Shown: in pieces, positions 33,887 to 45,339 of the stretch | Position numbering within the stretch: the stretch's first letter is position 1 | Layout of the letters: each line of letters begins with the position of its first letter | Source of the DNA: Tausonia pullulans | Lineage: Eukaryota; Basidiomycota; Tremellomycetes; Cystofilobasidiales; Mrakiaceae | Direction of reading: 5' to 3' | NCBI GenBank assembly: GCA_951802195.1 | Contig: OX637624.1 | Location: forward strand, 1 to 64,000 | DNA: 64,000 nt | Translations under genes and position numbers: made by a program | Notes under the pieces: model-generated | Told to the model about the DNA's origin: nothing | Database searches by the model: none | The model's input: only the letters and a program-made list of their open reading frames with translations

Positions 33887-34225
33887 GGCTGCGTTGGGCG
33901 GGGCCGATGGTCGGCCGCTGGTTGTTGATTGTGGGAGACAGGCGAGTCCAACGAGTCTCCCCGCCTCTCTCCCCCTGCGCATTGCCCTCGTAGGGGGGCG
34001 GCCAGATTTCGCTCGGCCACCACTGGGAGGATCAGTCCTTCGACGTCCACCGCCCCCCTCCCTCCGGTCCATCTTCCTCCTCCCCCTCTCCTCTTCTCCC
34101 CTTCTCTCGTCAGAGAACCCGCTTCTTGTCGTCGACGCACCGAGGAGCCCGCTCGCCGCAACCCCCACGCCCACGCCACCTTCCTTTCACCCGCCTCCCA
34201 CCCACGCTCTTTCTCCCTAACCAAA
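33887..34225. promoter_or_regulatory. Divergent promoter of CHL1 and NOG1
   Basis: A 339-bp gap separates two start codons. The NOG1 side is C/T-rich, ending CCCTAACCAAAATG. No TATA box is seen. Confidence 0.6.
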
Positions 34226-37200
34226 ATGAGCGGCACTATCAAGGCCATTGCGCCCGTCCCGCAAGTCCCCCTCCCCTCTCTCCCCACGGGTGACTCTCTC
34301 TGACCGCTGGCTTCGACTCAACAGGAGCGCCACGGACTTCCTCGACATCGTCCTCTCCAAGACGCAGAGGAAGACGCCCACCGTTCGTCGTCCCACCCTG
34401 CACGCGTCGCGCCTGCCTCCCTGTCTGTTGCTGACAGTGCCCTTTCCCCCTGAATCTCTCTTTCACCCAGGTTATCCACAAGAACTTCAAGATCTCCCGT
34501 ATCCGTAACGTGAGTCGGGTCCCTCGCGCTTCACCGTCGTTCGCGGTCTCTTCGCCGCACTGGCCTCCTTCTGCCCTCTCGCGACGTCCGGCGAGGGCCG
34601 GTCGCCCAAAATCTGCCCTCGATCGCCTTTGAGCCCGCTGCTGTTTGGGAGGGTCCGCTATGGATTCTCCAGACGGTGGCGAGTCGAACCGCTGTAGAAC
34701 GATGCCATTTTGGTGTCTGGGCAATGTCGAGGGCGGGGGAGGCAGAGGGTTGCTGCTGCCCAGGCCGAGGTCTCGTTTCCTCTCTCGCTTGTCTAGTTCT
34801 CGACTTCTCGCCCTCGCCCTCTTTCGTCCGACTCCTCTCAACCTTCTGTTGAGGGGATTTAAACGCGAAGCTGGAACAGGGAGGAAGGCCCGTCCGGTCG
34901 TTCTCGACTGGGAAGCGCTGGGCCCACAAGCAGTCGAGCCAGCAGCGTTCCTGACCATTCACTCCACCTCCAGTTCTACATGCGCAAGGTCAAGTTCACC
35001 CAGGACACGATCGACGAGAAGCTTGGCGACATTCTCTCGTCGTTCCCGATTCTCGACAACCTGCACCCGTTCCTCGCGTCGCTCCTCAACGTCCTCTACG
35101 ACAAGAACCACTACAAGCTTGCCCTTGGTCAACTCAACATGGCTCGCCACCTCGCCGACCAGGTCTCCAAGGACTACTGCAGGCTCCTCAAGTTTGGTGA
35201 CTCGCTCTACCGATGCAAGCAGCTCAAGCGGGCTGCCATGGGTCGGTGAGTGGCGCACGCAGCAAGGCACCCAAATCCCCCTCGTCCCTGACTCACATTC
35301 GTCCGCTTCTCCTCCCCCTCTCAGCATGGCTACCATCATGCGCCGCCAGAAGGACCCGCTTGCCTACCTCGAGGAGGTTCGCCAGCACATCTCGCGTCTG
35401 CCTTCGATCGACCCCAACACGCGAACGCTCCTCATTTGCGGCTACCCGAACGTCGGCAAGTCGTCCTTCATCAACAAGGTCACCCGGGCAGACGTCGACG
35501 TCCAGCCTTACGCGTTCACGACCAAGTCGCTCTTCGTCGGACACATGGACTACAAGTACCTGCGCTGGCAGGTCATTGACACCCCGGGAGTTCTCGACCA
35601 CCCGCTCGAGGAGATGAACACGATCGAGATGCAGTCCATCACGGCGCTCGCTCATCTTCGTTCGGCGGTTCTCTACTTTATGGATCTCTCGGAGCAGTGT
35701 GGTTACTCGGTTGAGGCGCAGGTGAGTGAACCTGGGTGGACAAGAGTCAAGGCATCCGACTGACACATCGACCAAATTCCCCCCTCGTCTTTCAGTGCAA
35801 GCTCTTCCACTCGATCAAGCCCCTCTTCGCCAACAAGCCGACCCTCCTCGTCATCAACAAGATTGACGTCACCCGTCTCGAGGACCTCTCCCCGCAGAAC
35901 CGCACCTTCATCGACGAGATCGTCAACCAGTCCGACGTGACGCTTGTCCAGACGTCGTGCTACTCCGAGGAGGGTGTCATGGACGTCCGCAACGCCGCGT
36001 GCGACGCCCTGCTCGCTCACCGTGTCGAGGCCAAGCTCAAGGGAACGAGGATCAACTCGGTCGCGAACAAGATCCACGTTGCTCAGCCGAAGAAGCGAGA
36101 CGATGTCGCCCGCGAGCCGTTCATCCCTGAGGCTGTGAAGCTCAAGAAGAAGTACGACAAGGACGACCCGGAGAGGATCCGGACGGAGAAGGACATCGAG
36201 ACGGAGGAGGGTGGACCGGGTGTCTACTCGCTTCCCCAGTGGAGTGGGTGTCATTCTCTCTTTCTCTTCGTTTCACGCTTCAACTGACTGAACGTCCCCC
36301 CCCCCCCGCGCGCCTCGCGTCCTCCAGAGAACTACCTCCTCGCCGACGACTCGTGGAAGCAGGACATCATGCCCGAGATCATGGACGGCAAGAACATCGC
36401 CGACTTTATCGACCCGGACATTGCCGAGAAGCTCGAGGCGCTCGAGCGCGAGGAGGACCGGCTCGAGGCCGAGGGCTTCTACAAGTCGGACGACGAGGAG
36501 ATCGTGGGTGGCGCTTCCTCTTCTTCTGCGCGTCTCTGTCTCTCGTCTGGGATGGAAACTAACCCACCTTACGCGTGTGCTCCAGCTCGACTCGGAGGAG
36601 GAGGAGTTCCGCGCCGCGGCCGACCAGATCCGAGCCAAAAAGGCGACGATCAAGAAGCTCTCCCAGGACCGCAACAAGCTCAAGAACCGGCCGGTCATCC
36701 CGCGCAAGCACCAGTCGCGGACGCTCTCCCAGCTGTCGACGACTCTCCGGTCCGTCGGACTCGACCCGTCGCGGATCGAGGAGCGCGCCCGTCTGCTTGC
36801 CAAGGCGAGGGGTGTCGGAGTCGTCGATGGCTCCAAGCCGAGGGGTGTTGCGATCCCTGGGGAGAAGCAGGGCAAGAGGAGCATGCGCGCGAGGATGGAG
36901 GCCGAGGCCGAGGAGATGATGGCCGCGGCCGAGGGAGAGGGTATGGAAGTCGACGACGACGACGACGAGCGTTCCGGCAAGAGGGGCGGAGCTGTTGCTG
37001 GACGGGGCACCCGCAACCCGAAGAGCAATCGTGCGGCCGATGGACTCACTCAGGAGGTTAGTGCGAGAGCGTTTTCATCTACCCTCTTGATGCAGATACT
37101 GACGGTCCCGTCCCCCTATCCAACAGCAATACGAGAAGTCCAACGAGCTCCGCAACTTTGCCCAGCGACCCCGCAACTACCACGGAAAAGGTGGAGAGGC

Positions 37201-37279
37201 CGACCGACACATCGGTATCTCCCGACCGAGGTGGCTCCTTGCGGGCAAGCGGAAAGCTGGAAAGACCGACTACCGTTGA
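34226..37279 (+). CDS. NOG1: Nucleolar GTP-binding protein 1, 60S ribosome assembly GTPase
   Basis: Nine exons (34226-34260, 34325-34382, 34471-34509, 34974-35245, 35325-35721, 35796-36243, 36328-36503, 36586-37056, 37127-37279) sum to 2,049 nt and 682 residues, near yeast Nog1 (647). The N-terminal domain ([27 protein letters not shown]) precedes the Obg-like GTPase: G1 [10 protein letters not shown]3 DTPGVLDH, G4 NKIDV. The NOGCT region and a Lys/Glu-rich tail follow, ending with [16 protein letters not shown] and a C-terminal basic stretch. Nog1 joins pre-60S particles in the nucleolus and probes the peptide exit tunnel. Intron 1 needs a GC donor (GCAAGT at 34261) to keep frame. Intron 3 is long (464 bp). 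Confidence 0.96.
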
Positions 37280-37717
37280 TTTGGCGGTGGCCGTCTCGCT
37301 CTTTCTATTTCTTTTTCACTCTCTGTGCTTGTCTCTCTTCTCACTCTTCGTTCGGTCTTTCGCCTCCCTCCCTCACTCACCCCCTGTCGTTCACCGCTCT
37401 CTTTCGTCACTCCTCCTCATGTGTCATGACCTTAGACCTCTCCCTTCCCGCTCTTGTTTGAAATCAGCCCAGTGGCGATTCCAGCCATGGAGATCATCAG
37501 GGATGGGTGAATGAGGGAACGCGTGAAGTGTGATCATTCGAGAAAGACAGAGAGAGGGAGAGAGTTGCGAAACCAGACGAAAGGATGCATGGACAGATAG
37601 AGAGACGAAGGACGTGGGAGCAAGACAGCGTGAGGGAAAGTAGAGACAAACAGGAATAAAGCATCGAACGAACACTAGCAAGCTAGATCGAAAGAAGGAA
37701 GGAAAGAGGCGGCTGCT
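37280..37717. other. Convergent 3' flanks of NOG1 and PHO85
   Basis: It is T/C-rich on the left and A/G-rich on the right, as expected for two converging 3' UTRs. No gene. Confidence 0.5.
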
Positions 37718-39855
37718 TCACTGGTACCCAGCGTTCTGGCTGTAGTAGCCACCAGCCTGCTGCTGCTGCTGCTGCTGGGTCGAGGCGTATGCCTGGTGAG
37801 CGGCAGAAGCGGCGGCGGCGGCCTGCTGCTGTTGCTGCTGAGCGGCGACGGCCGGTGTGGAAGGAGTTATATCAGCACCTGGGGTCGCGAATAGACGAAG
37901 AGGAGCAAACGTACAGCTTGTTGTTGGTAGAGGGCCGGGTCGACAGTCTGCTGTTGTTGCGGCTGCTGACCACTCCGCGAATAGTACTGCAGAGAGTTAG
38001 AGACACACTCGTCAGCGAATTGAAAGAGGCGAAGAAGCGGCAGCGGAAGAGGACCCACAGCCGCAGCCTGAGCAGGCGCCGCCGGTGGGGCCGGGTTTTG
38101 CGGAATGGACGACGACGAAGGCTGGAAGTAAGGGTGCGAGAGGGCGTCGTGGGCCGAGCACCGGAGCTGGGGGTCGAACTGAAGGAGCTGCTCCAGGAGG
38201 GCAATCGCCTGGGGCGGAGCCCGAGGGATGAGCGACTGGTACGACTGCTTCGGATACCGCTGGAACGGTCGAAGGACGATCTCGGGCGAGTCGACGTTGA
38301 TCTTGCGGAGTGTCCGCTCGTCCGGGGTTCCGACGATGCGCATGATTTGAGTGAGCTGGTCGTTGTTGTCCCGTCCACGGAAGAGCGGGTAGCCGAGGAT
38401 CATCTCCGCCATACTTTGGGAGGGAGAGAGGGCCAGGGTGGGAGGAAGAGGCATCAGTTACTGGCCATAGTAGAATACACAGACGCTTCCACTCACATGC
38501 AGCCGGCGCTCCAGATGTCAATGCTCGTGCTGTAGGTTCTGGATCCAAGCAGGACGTCGGGCGCGCGATACCACAGCGTAACGACCTGGCAGGAAATGAA
38601 TCAGTATGTGTCTGCATATGTCCAGCACGGTTTAAAGATTGTCTACGCACCTCATTGCTGAACGTGTTGACGGGAACTCCAAAGGCACGTGCGAGACCAA
38701 AGTCACCGAGCTTGAGCTCGCCGCGCTTGGTAAGGAGAAGATTCTGGGGCTTGAGATCCCTGTGGAGGACTCGGTTATCGTGGCAGAAGGCGATGCCCTG
38801 GGAGAGAAACGGATTCAGTCAGCGTTGAGCGAGGAAAGCACGTCGCATCGCACGAGGACGCCCTTGGACGCACGCGCAGGAGTTGGTACATGAACGACTT
38901 GACGGTGTTGAGATCGAGGGCACCTCGATCTCCGTGCGTGTCCATGTATTTTTTCAGGTCTTGGTCGCAGAACTGGATGCAGGGCCAGAGCAGAGCAGGA
39001 CGCGACAGAGCGGGAAGTCAGGACGGGCTGAACGACGACCCGAGGTGTGGATACGCGTAGTCGAACCTCAAAGATAAGAATGAGCTTCGTTTCGGTATGG
39101 ATGACGTCGCGAAGCCCAACGATGTTGGGGTGCTTGAGCTCTGTATGTCGTGGCACAGAGAGCGAACGAGTATGACGGAACGACGTGCGAAGGTAGAGAT
39201 GCGCGAGGAGGTGAGTGAACCGGGAAAAAAGGTCAGTAATGTCCAGAAAGCTTCAAAGCATCCCAGCGAGAGCTCCCTGGAAAGTCATGGCGGAGGCGGG
39301 CGTATGCGGGAGAGGTGAAAGCCGAAGCAGATGAGGGAAGAGATCTCGGGCAAACGCGAGCTAGCGCGTCGTTGGCGACGGCCCCTTGCGAATGAGGCGC
39401 CCACCTTCATGTAGAAGGAAGATTCCCAGGGCTACCTCACTGGACCTAAAAGGATTTTGCTTCCCTTGAGGAGGCGCGACCTTGATACGCTTCCTCTCCC
39501 ATGACCGACTGACACGTTCGAGGCGTCCGACGGCTGTCCCTCAAGCCCTGCCCTCCACAACCGACGCACCCTCCACGACCGACGCAAGCAAGCGAGCAAG
39601 CCCGACTGACCCTTCATAAGACTGATCTCCCGGATGGCCGTGCTAGGCGTGCCCTCCTCCGGGTCGAGGTGGATCTCCTTGAGCGCGACAATCTCGTTCG
39701 TCGTCCGCGACCGGCCCTCTGGTGAGACGCGTTTACCCGAGCGGTCAGCGGTCGTTGAACGCGACGAAGAGGGTGGAATGAAGAAGGAACAGGGACGCAC
39801 TGAAAACCGAGGCGTAGGTGCCCTCACCAAGCTTCTCGAGCTGTATGTAATTCAT
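37718..39855 (-). CDS. PHO85: Cyclin-dependent kinase of the Pho85/Cdk5 type
   Basis: The gene runs from ATG 39855 to TGA 37718 with several introns, one of about 470 bp after the PSTAIRE exon. The kinase domain is complete: [14 protein letters not shown] (glycine loop), VALKEIHLD (Lys), [13 protein letters not shown] (cyclin-binding helix, Pho85 form with [11 protein letters not shown]), [37 protein letters not shown] and [13 protein letters not shown]. These follow Pho85 of yeast closely, better than Cdc28. Pho85 with its cyclins controls phosphate, glycogen and cell-cycle responses. Beyond the usual end at ~305 residues there is an extra tail of about 80 residues rich in Gln, Ala and Tyr, coded by CAG repeats, that is absent from yeast Pho85. 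Confidence 0.95.
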
Positions 39856-40488
39856 CGCGAGGCGAGTGGAGGCGGTTGTGTGGTGGAGGGGCAGAGGGAA
39901 GGAGAGTCTGGGATAGGTAGTGGGGATGGAGCGGCTAGCGAAGGGTGAAGCGCCAGTCTGGGTGGAAGGTAGCGTGTGAGGGCTCGAGCCTGCAGGGAAG
40001 AGCGAGCGAGCGAGCGGGCAAGAGGAGGCGAGAAGGCGGGGAGGCGAGGCAAAGAGGTAGGTACGTTGTCGTCGGGTGGAGGGAAGCTGGCGTGCTTCAT
40101 TCAGTCGCGCGGGACGAGCCGCTCGAGCGGCGTCGGCGACTGGTGCGGGGTCTGTCCTTAAGAGCGCAGCGTACCGGAAGCATTTGCAGAAGGGCGGGAG
40201 TAGCCTGCTGCGCATGTAAGATCGGATTGGGATGCAAGTCTGAGCAGTTTAGGCACAGCTCCACGGTTGAAGATGAAGACGATAACACTGAACGGCGGCT
40301 CGGAAAGGGGACACTTATGAGCGAGAGCCATCGGTGAACTCGTCAGCTCCTTAACACCGGAACCGGAAGACATGGACAAGCGCAGGCCATAAGCAGATCA
40401 ATAGAGAGAGGGAGAGCAAAGTGACAGGGATCTATCGACCTCTTAACAGTGGCAGTAGCCAGAAGCCGCCAAAGCACGGCCATCCACA
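39856..40488. promoter_or_regulatory. PHO85 upstream region and RRP1 3' flank
   Basis: No gene is seen. Minus-strand CT-rich sequence precedes the PHO85 ATG. Confidence 0.45.
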
Positions 40489-41867
40489 TCAAGCCTCGTC
40501 TCCCTCCTCCTCGTCCGCCTCCGGCCCGCCGTTCTCCTTCCAGAAGTTGAATACCTTCCGCCTGTTGACATCTCTGCTCAACGGGTCTCCAGCCTCACGG
40601 AAGAGTGCTCCGAGGAGCGCTTTCCGCGTCGCAGGCGAAAGATCGCCGCGTCCTCCGGGCTCGCGCTCGTCCGGGCCGAGCAGGGGCTTGTAGATGGCGT
40701 CGAGGAGACGGGTATGGGTCGTCGAAGAAGTGGTGTGGAGGAGAAGGGCGGTGAAGGGTTGAAGGAGGAGAGGGAGGGGAGCCGACTGGGCGGCAGAGGT
40801 GAAGGCGGACGTGGCGGCGGCAGGGGCGGCCTCGGTGTCGTCCTCGGACGGCGTGGGGAGAGGGGGAGGGAGTTCGGAGAGGACAATATCGGCCAAGTGG
40901 TATGATATCGAAGATGGGACACGGATGTCCGAGGGACTGGGGTGAGACAGCGCGCGAGAGTCAAGTCAGATTCGTCTCATTAAAGCGCGCGCAGAGAGCA
41001 GCAATGCCACTCACGACAACGGGCCACCCGTAGGCTTGGAGAGGATGGCGTTGTAAGCGGCGATAGAGGCAGGCTCCCAGCCGTCGCGCTGAAGCAGCCG
41101 CATGGTGGCGTTGACGAAGCGACGGACGAGCATGTAGTACTTGTCGAGTCTGGAGCCCGGATCATCAGCTCCCCATGTTCTTCTATGATTTAGATAGGGT
41201 TCCCTACACACCTCAGACGGTCGATCCCAGACCACTCGCGGACAAGAGCCTCCCAGAAACCACCGACGAACTCGAGCGCGGCGAGCGTCCGGTCTGAGGG
41301 CGACTTGCAATCCTTGGGGTCGATGAGGAGAACAAGGCCCGCGAGTTCGCTGGCGAGCGCTTGCTGGACGAGCGGCTTGTCTGACATCCAGAAGCCTATA
41401 GGCATAGAGAGCGCGCGCGTTCGTTGTCAGTCTCGGTCGTCCCATGCGCAAAAGCAGCACCGATACGTCGGCCTTCGCTCAACGAGGGATGAGACAACAA
41501 GGTAAAGGTGACTGACAGTAGAAGAGACCCTTCCAGAGCTTCTGCATCTCCTTCGGCGAGAGACGTCCTCCTCCGCCCTCGGTGCCGTCCTCATCAGCGC
41601 GCGAGAGGAAGCGCGCGAGCTTCTTGATCGCCTTGTCGCGGACGGATTTCTCTGAAAGAGCGACCGCGTGTTCATGATCAGCTCGAGTCGCTTGAGCTGT
41701 GTGCTGGAGTGCACGCCCAGAGCGTGACGAGAACAGTGACACGTAGAAAGTCGCCAGACGACGGCGGCGGACGAACCTGTCGAGGCGAGGTACTTCCCGA
41801 GCGGCGGCGCCGTCACGGGCGCCGGAGCGGCGAGAGGAGAGCGGGATCGTTTGGAAGCTTTGGGCAT
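40489..41867 (-). CDS. RRP1: Ribosomal RNA processing protein 1 (Nop52 family)
   Basis: Start at 41867 (MPKASKRSRSP), with exons 41867-41777, 41651-41517 and several more to the stop at 40489. Nop52 signatures are in order: [88 protein letters not shown] and IAAYNAILSKPTGGPLSPSDI, then YHLADIVLSEL. Rrp1 is a nucleolar protein needed for processing of 27S pre-rRNA to 25S and 5.8S rRNA. The protein ends in an acidic tail (PEADEEEGDEA). The introns are short. A typical single-copy housekeeping gene with no anomalies. Confidence 0.94.
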
Positions 41868-42379
41868 GGCTGAGTTCGTACGGACGGGAAGGGTGACGAG
41901 AGCTAGGCTGGTGGTTCGAAGGAGACAGCGTTGTTGGCGTTGGATCCTAGACGCGCCAAACCTACCTGGGCAAGCGCGCACGAACCTTCCGAGCCTCCAC
42001 TCGAAATCCCAAGGAGGTAGGAGAGCAGGTGGCGATCAAGTCGTCTATTAGGAACCCTATTGCCCTTTAACGACTGTTTAGTATCTCATTCCTCCTTCAA
42101 TTATCCCCCCTCCTTGTTGCACTCTCCTACTCCTCCGCCAACGCTACCAAAGACATTTATTCCCTCTTATCCCCTCCCCTTCTGCATATGTATATTCCCC
42201 TCTCCTCCGTCACTCCCTCCTTCTTGCTATATCTCATAGGGTCATACTATCCTTTGCGCTTGATCCATGACTTATATACAAAATTGCACGTTGTTGATGA
42301 GCTCAAATCCGTTCTGATAGTGCCCGTCTATCGCATTGTGCCTGCTCTCTTGCAAGCGCGCAGCTTCCAAGATCATCCA
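41868..42379. other. RRP1 upstream region and SHE9 3' flank
   Basis: It is less GC-rich than the genes, with runs of CTCCTTC and ATATGTATATTC. No gene supported. Confidence 0.45.
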
Positions 42380-44285
42380 TCATCGGAAGAACGCCGCTAC
42401 AACGCCCAGCACGACCCCACCCCCGACGACCGCCCCAGTACCACCCACAACCAACAGGTCCCTCTCTCTTCCCTCATGCTCCCAACCCTCGCGCACAAAC
42501 GAGCGCGACGCCTTGAGGGCATGAACCGATGCGTCCCTGGAACGCTCGAGAGCGTGGACCGAGGCGTCGAGGACCTCGCGGGGGGTTTCCCTGGTTGGAG
42601 GGGTGGAAAGGGAGGCGGGAAGAGAGAAGGGAGGGAGGGAGAGTCGGCGAGGGAGGAAGGGCGTCCAGGGCGTGGGTGGGGCCGCCTCGACCTGCTCGGG
42701 GGAGGAGGCAGCGCCCTCATCGGGCGCTGGTGCCGTAGGGATGGCCAGATCCGATGGGTCGACGCTGCTCGCAACAACGCTGGCCACCGCAGGCGCCAAG
42801 GGCTCCACTGCCTCGACCGCTTTCACCCCCTGCATCTCCCTCATCTGCCTCATCTCCGCCTCGACCTTCCCTAGGGCCCTTTCAACGACGCCCTCCATCT
42901 CACGTGTCATGATACCCACGCGATCGTCGAACGTTGAAGCCAGTTTGGCGCGCTTCCAGGGTTCGACGACGATGATCGCCGTGACGAAGACGACGAGGTT
43001 GAGGCCCATGATGAGGAGTGAGACGTACGTCGAAAATGAACGGAGCTTGTCTGACCAGAGCTGTTCCTCGTGGTAGCGGCTAGTTTGAGCTCGGTCAGCG
43101 AAGAATCAACGGGGAAGGGGCGGCAGAGCGAGGGGCTCTTACTTGAGGATCGCATTCATGAGCTCTGTAAACGCGCTTTCGACGCGTGCCTCAGCGCCAT
43201 CCATCTCCTTCTTGCTCTCCTCCTCCCTCTGAGCGTTCTCATGGTCCTCTCGGACGAGCAGCGTGAACCGCTCGACGTCGTTCGACGTCCAGAACTGCTT
43301 GCGCTGGAGAAGATCATTCACCTCGCGCTGGGTGTTGGACCGAGACGTTACAGCGTCAAGGTACTTCTGTTTGGCGGTCACAAGGGAGGAGCGGAGGGTC
43401 GAGATGTGGTTCTCTGATCGAATGCGGTCAGCCACTGAAAATCGCGACACGGGAATGAGTGCTTGTCGACGCACCTCGTTCCGTAACGGCGACCTTGAGC
43501 CTCTCGATCCGATCGTACCCCGTCATCTCATTCAACTTGGCGCCCATTTTCCCGAAATGGACGACAGCCTCCGCAGCTAGATGGTCCGCCTTCTGCATGA
43601 GTTGCGTCGAGGTCTCTTGCGCTCGCTGCCGGAGCTGTGAAGAGGCGTTATGGTAGGTCGAATGGAAGCGGTTTTGGAAAGAGATGATCGTCGAGTGGTT
43701 GAGAGGAGTCGAGGTGGGGGGAGTGGAGGAAGATGGCGGTGGCGGAGGGCTGTTGCCCAAAGAGACAGGTCTACCAGGAGCTGTCTCTTCCGTGCCCGAC
43801 GAGGCGTCCTTCAGGGCCATCCCCTCGGAGAGAGAAGATGAAGCGTCGGAGGCCAATGAAGTCGACAGATGCGCCGGCGCCGACGAGATAGACTTGGAAA
43901 GAGGAGGAGGAGTCGCCTTCAGCTCCTCCGAGAAGGCAGGAGCGGTGGTCGAGGCCGACGTCGCCATTGTCGTCGCCTGAGGAACGGCGTCTAGCTCTCG
44001 GTCGCGTCCCACATCGCCTTCGGACCCGTTTGATTGAACGGACTCCCTGTATGAACCCTTCTCCAGTGGTGCTTCCGGTGACAACGAGGGAGGAGGTAGA
44101 GGGATGACGGGTCCCGAGCGAGCCGCATGAGGCGGAAGCGACGCGTACGCCCGACGTCGTGAGGACATCGCGACGAGCAAGCTGCTCGTCGTTCTGGGCC
44201 GCAGAATGCGCGCGGCGGGGGTTGGTGGCAGAACAAGGCGACTTGCGAGACGGGGGAGAAAGACGACCCGGGAATGCATGTCCAT
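42380..44285 (-). CDS. SHE9: Mitochondrial inner-membrane organising protein She9/Mdm33
   Basis: Three exons (44285-43475, 43413-43143, 43079-42380) sum to 1,782 nt and 593 residues. The N-terminus is a good mitochondrial presequence, rich in Arg and Leu with almost no acids (SRVVFLPRLASRLVLPP). A long disordered linker follows. The conserved She9 region starts near SFQNRFHSTYHNASSQLRQRA and is a long coiled coil through NHISTLRSSLVTAKQKYLDAV, REVNDLLQRKQFWTSNDVERF and RVESAFTELMNAIL. A membrane segment (LIMGLNLVVFVTAIIVV) comes after YHEEQLWSDKLRSFSTYVS. A second hydrophobic stretch lies at the very C-terminus (VVGGGVVLGVVAAF). In yeast Mdm33 affects inner-membrane fission and mitochondrial shape. 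The second ATG (MSSRRRAYASL) would shorten the presequence. Confidence 0.9.
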
Positions 44286-45339
44286 GGGGTAAATCTAGCT
44301 TGGAGCACGGTCATCAACAACAACGATGCGTCATGCCAGCAAGCAAGCGACTTCTATTTTCGAGGAGGAATCACTCACGAATGTAACAGCAAATCTATGA
44401 GAGAAGAGAAGAGCTGAATATGGTGCTGCTAGGCTGAGGAGACCAGCAATGTTGGGTCTATGGAGAGAGCTCGAGGAGCGAGCGAGCGCGTCGGTCGTCT
44501 ATAGTAGCTCTGAGTTGGGAGGTCGCTCAGCCCGAGACGATGAGACAAGCTTGGTGATGGCCACGTGCTGACTTCGAGCGGAATATGCGCACCTGCGTCA
44601 AGTGGAAGGGGGCGAGGGCGCTGGAGATGATGGTGGTTGGACAGAGAAGCGATTGACAGGCGAGGCGGGCTTCGGTGAGGTCGACAGCCGGCTAAGGTAA
44701 ATGCGGTCTTATCTAAGTGACTTCGAGCTCGCGAGTCTCGGAAGATTGACTGGTGAGCCAACTAGGGCAAAGAAGACTTCAGGAGTGGGAGGGAACAAAA
44801 AAGATAATCTCTTTCTTTTTTAGCTCGCGAACGGGACTGTGTGCATATGAAGGCTAGGAGGCAATGTCGTAGCCCAAGAAGAAAGATAAAACACGGAGTG
44901 AACAGAGAAGTAAAAGCCCCAAATGTGGAAAGAGAACAAAAAGGAAGAGAGAAAAGAAACATTGGATGACAAGGCAGACAGGATTTAAGAGAAGAAAGCG
45001 AAAGCAAAATCAAAACAAAGCAAGCGAGCGACTTCCACACCCCCTGATCAGCCGACATACTGCACCCTCCCAGGCGCCACCACACCATCGCTCCTCCTCA
45101 CGAGCGACAACTTCGAGTCCCCTGTCGGGATACGGTCCGGGGACGGAGGAGGAGGGAGGACTGCTGCCATTATCTCAAGGCATCGAAGCTCAACATGCGG
45201 GGAGAGCGAGGCGCCGATGAGGAGGTCAAATGGCGAGGCTGAAGAGGTTGGATTCTTATTGAAGTTCTTGCCGCTGTCGATGGGGGCAAAGCGGAAGTTC
45301 AGTTGGGGCCTCAGACGGTTTCTGAGACGAGGCCACCCA
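44286..45339. other. SHE9 upstream region and CSL 3' flank
   Basis: About 1 kb with no supported gene. A/G-rich from 44780 to 45040. Short minus-strand frames near 44430-44760 lack start, splice and family support. Confidence 0.45.

Noticed and set aside
34676-34705. T-arm-like GGTTCGACTCG on the minus strand in a NOG1 intron
   Set aside because: The flanking bases do not form a 5-bp T-stem and no acceptor or D-arm is found, so it is not a tRNA.
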